NCBI GenBank assembly: GCA_028753945.1
Contig: JAPNXP010000001.1
Location: 1,664,501 to 1,728,500, forward strand
From: Hexactinellida sp. DTS-2022
Taxonomy: Eukaryota > Porifera > Hexactinellida
Direction: 5' to 3'
DNA: 64,000 nucleotides
Shown here one piece after another: positions 10,481 to 20,226 of this stretch. The notes below the pieces were generated by a model. That model did not search any database, was not told where the DNA came from, and saw only the letters and a program-made list of their open reading frames with translations. Position numbers and translations under genes: made by a program. Numbering within the stretch: the first letter of the stretch is position 1; each line of letters starts with the position of its first letter.

Positions 10481-11786
10481 TTAGTATACTTAGTTAGGCT
10501 GAGAGATGCTGTTTGTTTATATCATAAAATAAATTGTTTTAATTAACTTCAACTGTTTTGTTAAATTTAATTTAATTATTAACATTCAAGGGCCAAAAAC
10601 TGTGTTCATAATAGACCTCAACTTAATACAAACCCTATATACGTAAGTTGTTAATAATTTTGGGACCATAGGGCTTGTTCATAATACAGTAGATGTCGGA
10701 TATAAGCACACCGGTTATAAGAACACTATGTTTGAAAAACGGTTTCCATCTACCCTGTATAATTTATGTCGGTTATAAGCAGAAATGAGGTCAACAGCCG
10801 TAATTTAATTAGTTGGACATGTCTAGAAATCTCAATCAGCCTTTGAGCCCTTCTCTCTACACCCCTGAGTGCGGAAATAATTTCCTATTCCACTCAAGTG
10901 AGCAATCGATATGTTAGCGCTGTGGTATCGATGTATATCAAACTCCTATTTGTGCATTATGTTCCTCGAGTCTATCAAAAGGTATATCATATTGACTGAT
11001 AATTATTTAGAGAAGTTAATTTTTCTTACACCGTAAGGTTTTTGACGCGATAATATTAGAGTGACTATAAAAGAAGGCTGGGCATTTGAATAAAAGTGTC
11101 TTAAATTACCTTATAATCAAAATAAGGAGTGTTTTAATAGCGAAATTGCTTGCTAATAGGCGACCTTGCTATTTAGGAGACATAATTAAAATAAAATGCT
11201 CGCTTGGGTATGAAAAGTAACTTGCTATTATAGCAAGTGCTATTAGACGAACACCTCTGAATCTGCATTTCTAGAAACCAGGTATGTCCGTAAATCTGTA
11301 CTTCTGTGGCTTAGAAAACGATAATCCGAACAATCAGTCACAAAAGGTGAAAAATTATCATTTCAGTAATCATTGAATATGTCCCAAAATAATAACCAAA
11401 TCACAAATGAAATCCCTTTTATAATACTAGAGTAATTAATTAATAATTAATTGTGCGCAAAACACTTTATTAGTATACTAGTAGTGCAGTGCTTGAATCA
11501 TTTACAAGATAAAATAGATTAGAATTGAATGTAAATACAATTCATTTAGATAGAGATGTGTGCGTCTAGATGTCGGACTTAAAGTAGATACAATAGATGA
11601 CGTGCTATCAAAAGAAGACAGAATAAAAACATCCAGTGCACTACATTATATCAATTGAACTATAAGTTCATTAATGGTGTACAGTAACCTGTTACTGATC
11701 GATTTCCTATTACTGGTCAATAAAAATTTGTCATATAAACAGGCAATCTGCACAATGAGATACATTGTAATTTGTGTGTGCGTGAG
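10481..11786. other. Spacer with mariner-type MITE fragments
   Basis: Positions 10590-10690 hold an inner fragment of the CAGTCAGG-family MITE (AACTGTGTTCATAATA, GGGACCATAGGGCTTGTTC). From about 10687, CAGTAGATGTCGGATATAAG begins another element, with GTCGGTTATAAGC near 10770. At 11130-11245 there is a decayed element with TTGCTTGCTAATAGGCGA, related to one at about 51360-51500. No gene is seen. Confidence 0.5.
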
Positions 11787-13040
11787 TCATTCGTTCGGAG
11801 AGCGGACCTTTTTCTTAGAGAAGAAGCAGCCGCAGCATCTCCGGGTCTCCACCACGCCCGGCGAGGCGGCCGGGGCCGGGTGGGGGTTCACTCGCGGCGA
11901 CGAGGTGGGAGCGTCTTGCGGTTGTTCTGGAGTTTTTACGGTGTTGGTTGGGTTCGGGTGGATCTCGGAATCCAGCCGCGACTTGGGAGGGGTTCGCGGC
12001 TCGGGGGTGAGCAGCGTCTTTGAGGAGAGCTCTGAGATTATCTTTCCAATGGGAGTGAGGTGCTCCTTGCCGGTCCAATCAAACTTGTTGTCCATCTCAT
12101 ACTTACGCTTCTTTATAAGGCCGAGGAACAAGTTCTTCAGATACTCGTAATCGGGTTCTTGGTAGAAATCCAGTTTGCGAACATACTCGAGGTACCTCGC
12201 GAACTCCTCCGGATGCGACTGGCAGAGCAGCTCGATGGGCGTGTTCCGCTTGGTCTCTCCGATCTTCTGGTACCTCTCCCGCAGGGTGTCGGCCTTCAGG
12301 CCCTGCCACGGCAAGCTCCCGCGCAGGAAGTACATGAACATGTGTCCCAGGGCCTCCAGGTCGTCCCTGCGACTCTGCTCCCTCCCCAGGTGCGTGTTGG
12401 TGCTCATGTAGCGAGCCGTGCCGGTCAGACTCTTGTTCTCTCGGTACGGAATGTGTTTCTCCGTCACCTGGTCGCGGTACTCCTTGGCCAGGCCGAAGTC
12501 TATAATGTAGAGGGTGCGCGCCTTGGCCGTGTAGGGGCGGCCTATGAGGAAGTTCTCTGGCTTGATGTCTCTGAATATCAGATACTTTGAGTGCACGTAC
12601 TGCACTCGCTCGATCAGCTGGATTGCGATTAGCAAGACGGTCTTCACAGAGAATCTCCGTCCGCACACTTCGAACAGGTCCTCCAAGGTGGGCCCCAGCA
12701 GCTCGAGCACCAGCGCGTTGTAGCGGCCGCAAGGCCCGTAGTAGTGGATGCGCGGGATGCCCTCTCCGCTCCCGAGACTCTTGTAGAACCTGTTCTCCAG
12801 GTAGAGCTGCGGCGTCCGGCACCGAGCCGACTCCAGCTTTATCGCTGTGTGCTCGTTCGTCTGCAAATTCTGTCCCAGCCGCAGCTCCCCGAAGTTCCCA
12901 CTCCCAATCTTCTTTCCCACTTTGTAGTTAGGCGCGTTAGAAGACAAGTTGTTCAGATCCACTTCCGAGGGCTTGAGGGATTCCCTGCTCTGCTCGCTGG
13001 CGAGGAGGGCGTTAGAACCAATTCTGTTTACTTGACTCAT
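11787..13040 (-). CDS. CSNK1G: Casein kinase 1, gamma class
   Basis: Membrane-attached Ser/Thr kinase; in animals the gamma class phosphorylates Wnt co-receptors and acts in trafficking. 417 residues. The kinase domain runs about 39-315: glycine loop GSGNFG 46-51, catalytic Lys68, RDIKPEN 157-163 with Asp158, DFG 181-183, and the CK1-specific [15 protein letters not shown] starting at 205. The gamma class is shown by the extended N-terminus and by the tail: a proline-rich linker (residues 345-395) and [14 protein letters not shown] at 400-413, the cysteine-plus-basic patch that is palmitoylated in CK1 gamma. Single exon. The start ATG gives a typical gamma N-terminus. GCTTAGCTAAC lies immediately upstream of the ATG. 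The coding DNA is GC-rich in contrast with its surroundings. Confidence 0.95.
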   Translation of the reverse strand: MSQVNRIGSNALLASEQSRESLKPSEVDLNNLSSNAPNYKVGKKIGSGNFGELRLGQNLQTNEHTAIKLESARCRTPQLYLENRFYKSLGSGEGIPRIHYYGPCGRYNALVLELLGPTLEDLFEVCGRRFSVKTVLLIAIQLIERVQYVHSKYLIFRDIKPENFLIGRPYTAKARTLYIIDFGLAKEYRDQVTEKHIPYRENKSLTGTARYMSTNTHLGREQSRRDDLEALGHMFMYFLRGSLPWQGLKADTLRERYQKIGETKRNTPIELLCQSHPEEFARYLEYVRKLDFYQEPDYEYLKNLFLGLIKKRKYEMDNKFDWTGKEHLTPIGKIISELSSKTLLTPEPRTPPKSRLDSEIHPNPTNTVKTPEQPQDAPTSSPRVNPHPAPAASPGVVETRRCCGCFFSKKKVRSPNE

Positions 13041-14696
13041 GCGTTAGCTAAGCAGTAGAGATAGTAACTATTATATCTGGTAAGACCTACCTGAGATGCT
13101 CGTGCAGTTCTTATAGCCGTTATAAGCTCGACGAAGTAACTAGTCGCACGAACAGTAGTGTAGTAGCTACTGCAGATAACTATTGAGGTTTCTGAACTGC
13201 AAGGAATCCTTTGTTATTGCATTTGTATACGTAAACACGAATTGGGTTTATGTTGGTAATAACAAATTGATTGATATTTCAATAAATAAAACGAAACTTA
13301 ATAATTTATTTTGGGTCGTGGCAAGGAATATAAAGATGTATAAAAATATAATATACCTGTATAAGGAAAACATTGAACTCAGAATGTGCTCTTGAAAATA
13401 AATAACCATCAGATAATCCGTTAATTATTATAATTTATATAGATAAGTTCAGTAGCCACAATTGCGAGTCTGAACTTTGTATAAGTACAACTTGCTAGTG
13501 GTTCCTAACAGCATTTCGTTACGCGCTTCCACATAATAAGGGTGATAAGAGGAAATTAGATAATCCATGTAAGTATAAGATAACTGCTGCTAGTTTTAAT
13601 TAATTAATTCACTATTTTCTATTTAACACTGAGTACTTAGTTTAGTATAGTTTAGAGCAATATGAATTCATGGTATTCTTGTTCAAGACGAAGTTTCTTG
13701 AGAATGCGGGCGGGCGGCATCTCATTAATTGATGACGTCACAACTATTTTTATGGACGATTCGTTTTGCAAGTGAGGTTAACTGCAACCTCGATTTTAAC
13801 CGATCTCTTAGACTATCTGAACAACCCATGTTGGTTCCAATGATGTTCCATAAAGTAGCTTGTATTTAATCATCCGAACTTGTTTGACAGGTCGCAACGA
13901 GTTCGGCCATTCGGATAATTGAAGTTGCACTGTATTCAAGTGTGCGTGTGCTCTCCATTAAAAATATGTAATTCTTAAGTAGAAATAATACTTGTCATAG
14001 TTTATGATAGAAATAAAGGTGATTTTTTTATTTTATGGCTATTTTATTAGCTAATTAGAATGATTTAAAATAATAATGGTTATTGGAGTGATTTATTAAT
14101 AATTACAATGCAATATTTTACCAAATTGACAACAATGACAATAAAGTTCGGTAGGATTAATTTGACGCGGGTGGTGGAGCTGAAACAAATTCACTAAGCA
14201 GTGACCTGACAGAAAGCCGTGTTTGTTAATGAGAAATATATTAATTAGTATTCAGGAATTAATTAGTTAATAAGTGGAAAAGTCATTAATATAGTCTATA
14301 TTACAATTTATTATATATAAGTTTTCAATGCAACGATTCCATCAGCATATCCACCTCAACTGTTGGGTGTAAAAAGTAAAGTAAAGTGGCAGCAAAGTGC
14401 TCCGTTTGCGTATGCAGTTCCACTATTGACATAGTATATGTCAATAATATAAAGATCTAAGCATATTATAGTTCCATATAGCAATCTAGTTCTGCTTGAA
14501 AAGATACTTTGAATAGAAATAGAATGAAATCAGTGTGGTTTCAACTCGGTTCAACTCTTAAATTACAAAAGCAGGAAAAATAAATTATAACAACTCTCAA
14601 TAATGAAGTAGATATAATGAACATTTTAACTCAGCCAAGAATCGATTTACAATCCATTTACTTCGCATTTCACAATAAACAGTGAATTGAACCTTA
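13041..14696. other. CK1 gamma upstream region and spacer
   Basis: No gene is seen. A perfect palindromic CRE-like octamer TGACGTCA lies at 13733-13740, about 0.7 kb upstream of the CK1 gamma start; its use is unproven. The remainder is AT-rich down to the 3' end of the ATAD5 gene. Confidence 0.4.
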
Positions 14697-17471
14697 TTAA
14701 TCAATTAATTCCGAATCTGTTAACGAATTGATTTGACCCGGAGAGAGGGAGGAAGAGAGATAGTGCTTGAAATGCCGCCGCCTCCGGTTGCAGACCTGTC
14801 TGTCCGATTCTGAGGCACAGAACGACTTCAGGTAAGGGAGGTAATGCGCTCCGTAATCGCGTGGATAATTACTTCTCTCTTCTAGAATGCTGTCACTAAC
14901 TGATATTAAAGAGTTTTCCCAGATTTTCTTATTATCAAACTCTCTTGCTTCAGATGCTAAGCCTTCTAAGTATTCTTCTTTGAAATGGCTAGTGTACTGC
15001 TGGGAATGAACTAGCCGTCTCATAAGGTCGCATTGTGTAGCTATTAGATCACTGCACAGAGACTGGTGGAAGGAACAAGCATAACCAGGGAGTGTATCTG
15101 GAGAGAAACCATCTCCAAATTTAGAAGTTGTTAAAGGAGATCGAAATGAAGACAGCATTAACTTACTCTGATAGACTTCTAGCGAAGACATAACAGCACT
15201 TGCCCTGTACTGCATACGTAACGAACACAGTTTGGTTTGCTTGACTGGGCTATCACTTTTGGGGATAACTTTATAAATAAACGAAGAAGAGAGAGTGTGT
15301 ATGTTAAACATAAACAGATCAGTTCTCAAAACGAAGGATGAGAGGAATCGCTCAATATTCTTAATATTGTTGGGTGCAGAGTGGTGCGTTGATGGAGTAA
15401 GCCAGAACTGAAGCAGATGCATTATCTGCCGAAGGTCTGGCCAGAAATATATCGCTATATCGGTTGCTAAGGACTTAGGAATGTTGATATTTTGGGCAAG
15501 AAACACCAGATGGACAAAGAGAGATAACTTAGACACAGTAATGGGCTGAAAGAATGTGTGATTAGTGAAAATATCCGGAATTACCTCATAGCCATTCGAT
15601 TCATTAGCTGTGAGGAAAATAGGTAACTTAGTTTCCCTAGCGATCTGTTGGAATGCAGGCCAGAATCCCCTCTCTGGTTCGAATAGCAAGTCTACTTCGT
15701 CTAAAAGTATAATTGTATCGTCTGTTAATGTCATTTTAGACTTGACAGCTGTGGATTCTGTAGAAAGTTTTGTTAACATTGTATTTTGTGAAACTTTTGG
15801 ATTAAGTTTACCGAAATGATTGGCGTAAGAAATACAATTACTATCCTTATTATTTAAAACTTTACTGTTTGATTTACTTTTCAATTCTGCCGCAGTGACT
15901 GTGAATGACTGAGTCGCCTCAGACAAGCAGAGCTGCAGGTCTCTGCCGGAACGGTTCATGCAAGTGTTTATCTCCAACACTTCCATTCCTAACTCCTGCG
16001 CTATTACATAAACAGAAGAAGTCTTGCCGCTTGACACGCCCCCCGTTAGCAGCATGGTACCTGATAACGCTTGTTCTAAACTGATTAAGCTGTCGCGGGT
16101 GTCTTCATCCACTATAGCATTTCTCTTTATAAAAACTTCAAAGTCCTCATCACTGGAGTCTGCCAACTCAGCCTTTGACCGGGAATCTCCAGAACTGTTC
16201 TCTCTCTGCCACCCTCTCAAGAATTCCCTCATCCTACCCACGGCAGTCGCGTCAGACAGCAGGAGGCTGCTCACGGGCGGCAGAAGCTTATCGGTCCACA
16301 GCGCTGTCTCTCCAAACGAGCCGGACGTATCGGAATCCGACGGGCTATCAACTATAATACAGTCAGCTGACTTAGAAGCGGGAGGGGAGAACTGGTTCCG
16401 CCTCCGCTTCGACCTGAAAGAGAGCGGGTTGTCAGTGTCTCTCTTCCTTGTTCGTTTCTTTCCCTCTGCGCCGGTGAGCTGCTTAGAGGGAGCGGCTGCA
16501 TTGGGAGGGTCCGGCGGACAGGCGAGGGACAGGTAGAGCAAGAACAACTCCTTAACCGGGAGGGCAGGGAACAGCTCTGCTAGCTCTGAGACTCTACTCT
16601 TCAGTTCTCTCTCAGTCAACAACACAACTCCTAAGCTGGGGATACTATATCTCTCGTCAGATTCTACCTTCAAGATATCATAATTAATTCCCACAGAGTC
16701 TAACACTGGATAACAAGGCGACACAACTGCAAGGGGAGCATAACTCCTAACGCTCTCTGAGTGTAGCTGTCTAACGTGCTTCAGAGAAGTCCATAAGTCC
16801 TCAGAAGTGATAATTTCTGGTTGGGGAGTGACTGATTTAGCTTCTTTAGAGTTCAATGTAGGTTCCGTAGCGAACTTTAGGAACGCTTCATATTTGATTC
16901 TTTCTGCTTCGTGTTGCTCTCTCTGTATTTTCTCGGTTCTCCTCTCCTCTTCCAAACTTTGTTCTCTCAGTCTCTTCTTCTCCGCCGTGCTGAGAAAGAT
17001 AGGAGCCACCGCATTCCTATCCTCCACTTCCGTATCTCTGGAGCGAGTCAGCAGATCCGTCATCTGCTGACTGGCTCTGATAGCCGCCTTCCTCTTCTCC
17101 CGCCTATTGGCGACACACTCTACGGGTTCGGAGCTAGGCGGCGTCTCGAAGAGACCGGATAAAGTGGATTGCTTCTGCTGTACAATCTGCTTCTTATCGG
17201 CTAGCAATTCCTCAGTGTTGTCTTCCAACAGGAGAAGAGAACTGTCCTCGTCTGCCAGGTTATACTCAGAGAGAATAGCAATGCTCGAATTTAGCTCTGA
17301 TAGCTGTCTCTGTTGCATATAGGCCATCCTCTCGGAGTCAGGTTTCTCCTGCAGCGACAGAGACTCCAAGCTCTCGAGGGAGTCCGGGGACAGCAGGATG
17401 GGAGAGCCGACAGGGGACAGCTGAGTGCAGGGAGCAGCGAAGAAAGAAGTGATGAGGGAGTTGTTTATCAT
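14697..17471 (-). CDS. ATAD5: ATAD5/Elg1-like PCNA-unloading AAA+ ATPase
   Basis: Large subunit of the alternative RFC complex that takes PCNA off replicated chromatin in the nucleus. 924 residues, about half of human ATAD5. Domain order: an N-terminal PIP-like box NSLITSFF (4-11); a second candidate QSTLSGLF (101-108); a charged coiled stretch 160-205; a hydrophobic acidic patch CIIVDSPSDSD (371-381) resembling a SUMO-interacting motif; LWTDK at 391-395, matching the WTDKYQP box before the ATPase; Walker A GGVSSGKTS (477-485, Lys483); and ILLDEVD as Walker B near residue 600. ELGMEVLEINTCMNRSGRDL just after Walker A follows ELGFKIFEVNASSQRSGR of vertebrate ATAD5. A collar-like helical region follows. 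Single exon. The second PIP box and the SUMO motif are inferences from short patterns. Confidence 0.9.
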   Translation of the reverse strand: MINNSLITSFFAAPCTQLSPVGSPILLSPDSLESLESLSLQEKPDSERMAYMQQRQLSELNSSIAILSEYNLADEDSSLLLLEDNTEELLADKKQIVQQKQSTLSGLFETPPSSEPVECVANRREKRKAAIRASQQMTDLLTRSRDTEVEDRNAVAPIFLSTAEKKRLREQSLEEERRTEKIQREQHEAERIKYEAFLKFATEPTLNSKEAKSVTPQPEIITSEDLWTSLKHVRQLHSESVRSYAPLAVVSPCYPVLDSVGINYDILKVESDERYSIPSLGVVLLTERELKSRVSELAELFPALPVKELFLLYLSLACPPDPPNAAAPSKQLTGAEGKKRTRKRDTDNPLSFRSKRRRNQFSPPASKSADCIIVDSPSDSDTSGSFGETALWTDKLLPPVSSLLLSDATAVGRMREFLRGWQRENSSGDSRSKAELADSSDEDFEVFIKRNAIVDEDTRDSLISLEQALSGTMLLTGGVSSGKTSSVYVIAQELGMEVLEINTCMNRSGRDLQLCLSEATQSFTVTAAELKSKSNSKVLNNKDSNCISYANHFGKLNPKVSQNTMLTKLSTESTAVKSKMTLTDDTIILLDEVDLLFEPERGFWPAFQQIARETKLPIFLTANESNGYEVIPDIFTNHTFFQPITVSKLSLFVHLVFLAQNINIPKSLATDIAIYFWPDLRQIMHLLQFWLTPSTHHSAPNNIKNIERFLSSFVLRTDLFMFNIHTLSSSFIYKVIPKSDSPVKQTKLCSLRMQYRASAVMSSLEVYQSKLMLSSFRSPLTTSKFGDGFSPDTLPGYACSFHQSLCSDLIATQCDLMRRLVHSQQYTSHFKEEYLEGLASEAREFDNKKIWENSLISVSDSILEERSNYPRDYGAHYLPYLKSFCASESDRQVCNRRRRHFKHYLSSSLSPGQINSLTDSELID

Positions 17472-17649
17472 CTGCTTATCAGCCTAATTAGATTAGAAAG
17501 CACTTATCAGGTTGAAAGTGGCAACCTACCTACTTAAAGTAAGAACATATATCCAAGTTCTAAACTATTCGACTGTTTTTGAGTAAAATACAAAAAACAT
17601 CAACAATAAGAAATACGCTTATAAACTTGAACATTGAATAAATTTGGAG

Positions 17650-17776
17650 TATATGTTACAGTTTATGGACGTGCCTGGTGTATCCCCGTGCACACTGGTG
17701 TACCCGCGTGCACGCCAGGACTTTCTTCTGGTGTGCACGCGTGTACAACAGGCACGTCCATAAACTGCAACATATA
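17650..17776. repeat. GC-rich palindromic MITE
   Basis: Arms CAGTTTATGGACGTGCCTG and the complement CAGGCACGTCCATAAACTG enclose GTGCACxxxxGTGTAC-like sub-repeats (GTGCACACTGGTGTACCC, GTGTGCACGCGTGTAC). TATATGT and ACATATA border it. About 127 bp, no coding sequence. It lies about 180 bp upstream of the ATAD5 start. Confidence 0.6.
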
Positions 17777-19055
17777 TTCTATTTCCATAGCGACTGATAT
17801 GATATAATCGTTAAATAAGATACGTACCATAAAGTAGAATCTGGCAACTCTTGTTAGAAGGGTTTAGAAACATCAACCAGTGTTATCAATTTTTACAATT
17901 TTGGATGGTATGTACTAAATTTTGCATATAGAGAAGTTTAAGATATTTTGAATAAGGATAAACAAAATTATGTTAGGTGTATTTAGTGAGATCGGTCTGT
18001 TATTTGATTTTATCCTTGCTTGCAAAAATAAGATGACTCTGAAGTTTTGTGAAAATGTGAACAAACGATGTACGGAGAATGGTTTACAAGTTGTAAATAC
18101 CAGGACTGGATTGCCTTTTGAATGGGAATCCAATTTCCCAATGGGGATTCTGTACGAACGATAGTTAATTAATTAAAATTATAACCGTAATATGTGCAGA
18201 TGTAATTTTACTATAAATACTTTTCGAATTTCCGAACTCCATATCTTAGGATCCACTCTAAAATGTATACGATTACTATGTCATGAAAATATATGTAGAA
18301 TATTTCCGTGTAAAGCTTTCATAGATAATTTTTCCATGACCCAGAGCAATGCCACGAGTCCACGACAACCCTCATACACTTTTCAATACCTTTACATGAC
18401 TCTATTAAATATAGGTCAGGAGCTATTATTAAGTTTCTCTGAAACAGTCGACTCTTATAAATCGGACAATTTCTTCTTTTGGATAACAGACACTGGATGA
18501 TTGGGCCACTTTACCTAGAACAGTGTGCTAATTAACCGGAGTCAAAATGCGAGTTGTTACAAGCTTTTTTTTGCTTAGCAATTAACTTAATTAAATTTCC
18601 GCCTAAAAAGTGACCCTGATAATAATAAGAATATAATTGATAAACTGCTTTAGTGTAAATTTGTTGTACTTCTTGGCATAATCTGTCAATTGAAGAAAGC
18701 AGCTTCCGTCGATAATTATAATAGTTATACAGATAATATTCGATAACGCTTTTCTCAATTTAGAAAGTTATAATATGTATTCAGCATCGTGTCGTGTGAC
18801 AAAATTCCCTTTGAAAGTAGAATATAATATATGTAATTTTATCCACATTCAATATATCCTCAGCCCTTGTAGCTATAATACGTATGACTAAGAACTTGTA
18901 TAAGATTAATTATAAATTCGGTTTAAATTGGCTCAGTATGTTAAATACTAAATACTCAAAACCTAGTTAAATTTAATAAATCAACTGCGAATTAATGTGG
19001 GATTTGCCTGGTACTAATTTCTCACAAATTAGATTAATTTGTATTCCAAAGTGAA
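17777..19055. other. AT-rich spacer, nothing recognised
   Basis: Small open frames at 17970-18164 and 18192-18500 have no recognisable features and an AT-driven composition. I see no genes, RNA genes or clear repeats. Confidence 0.5.
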
Positions 19056-19601
19056 CTAAGATGCCTTTTGCAAATGATCTACTAAGTACAAAGAGCTACA
19101 GAGATGAGGGCGTATGCAGAAGAGCTCCATGTGAGATATGTTCTTGACCTGGGCATGCGTGTGCTGCTCCCGTATCATCAAGCTGATACTCCTGCGGAGC
19201 TTGGACATCCGGATATCCCAAATGTCCTTAACCAGAGTACGTATCTCGTCTGCCTGAGGGATGTCGTCGGACGCGTGGTTAAGGAGGATGGAGGATATCT
19301 CCATGTAGTGGAGGTGAATCGGATGAAGCGAGCCATCAGGGTCAGTCCGCTCGTCGTTCCGTTTAGTCTCCAGCCATTCACAAGTGAGCCAAGCGGGGAT
19401 TTGCATCTGACACAATTTCCGTTCTTTGAGATACAAAGCGAACCATAACGGAGCCCGAGTAGCTATGGAAGGGATGAAGGGACCAAAGTCCCCTGAGATG
19501 AGAGTTATTTTCCCGAGAGAGAAACCAGGCAAGATGTATATGACCTCGTTCATTGCCAGATAGTCCAGGTCAGTGGGGGTGATTTGGGGGTGGACCGACA
19601 T
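19056..19601 (-). CDS. GINS2: GINS complex subunit PSF2
   Basis: PSF2 is one of four GINS subunits; with MCM2-7 and CDC45 it forms the CMG replicative helicase in the nucleus. From ATG 19601 the protein has 181 residues (human 185). Family blocks: PGFSLGKITLISGDFGPF near residue 25, matching PNFSLDKIYLIGGDLGPF; APLWFALYLKERKLCQMQIP; and LLNHASDDIPQADEIRTLVK followed by DIWDIRMSKLR, almost identical to human. The frame stays open 23 codons further upstream, but that extension is a hydrophobic AT-rich stretch not found in PSF2, so I chose the internal Met. A TATA-like CTATATAAC lies about 40 bases before this ATG on the gene strand. Single exon. It stands between ATAD5 and the SAFB-like gene, all on the minus strand. 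Confidence 0.95.
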   Translation of the reverse strand: MSVHPQITPTDLDYLAMNEVIYILPGFSLGKITLISGDFGPFIPSIATRAPLWFALYLKERKLCQMQIPAWLTCEWLETKRNDERTDPDGSLHPIHLHYMEISSILLNHASDDIPQADEIRTLVKDIWDIRMSKLRRSISLMIREQHTHAQVKNISHMELFCIRPHLCSSLYLVDHLQKAS

Positions 19602-19670
19602 AACGAGAAATAACTTGAAGATATAAGTACACACTTGGTTATATAGTACAAGGTTAAAAGATACCTTCAA

Positions 19671-20226
19671 TTCAGTATTATTACACTTGTAGACTCTGTT
19701 GAAATGACATATTAAATATATTGAGGGGAACTAGTGATCTACAAGTTAGACCAGACTAAGTTCCCTATAATTTCTTTAAATAAATAATATATTAACTCGG
19801 CTTTTGATATAATTTGGGTAGTTCAGTAATAATGTACTTTGATCTGTTAATATAAACACTTCTGTCTGAATTAAGTGGCAAAAACTGAAAAATTATCAAA
19901 ATAATGTTGGCATCATAGCTTATAAATGAAAATCGCCATTATATCCACTGGAATGTACCATAAACAGCAACCCCATAAATACGAATTCTTTACGACATGA
20001 ATATTGGTTACTAAGTCACCAAAAGCAATTAATAAAGTATTATTGCATTGTTCCACAAAAGTAACTATACGCAGACTCACTACCTATCCAGTTTGTAAGA
20101 ATGATCCTGGAGGTGATTCAGACCTTGCACATAAACTAATAAGTAAATATAAACTAGTAAAGGGGTAGGTACAATCTACTTCAATCACTTCTTAACTAGC
20201 ACTATACGAGCTGATACAAGGGCTAG
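19671..20226. other. Spacer between GINS2 and the SAFB-like gene
   Basis: AT-rich. It holds the GINS2 promoter side and the 3' side of the SAFB-like gene. No repeat or gene is recognised. Confidence 0.45.

Noticed and set aside
18192-18500. 102-codon plus-strand frame
   Set aside because: No homology that I recognise, no motif, AT-driven codons; likely chance.
19602-19670. Upstream extension of GINS2 to 19670
   Set aside because: The extra 23 residues are hydrophobic and AT-driven, absent from PSF2, and overlap a TATA-like sequence.
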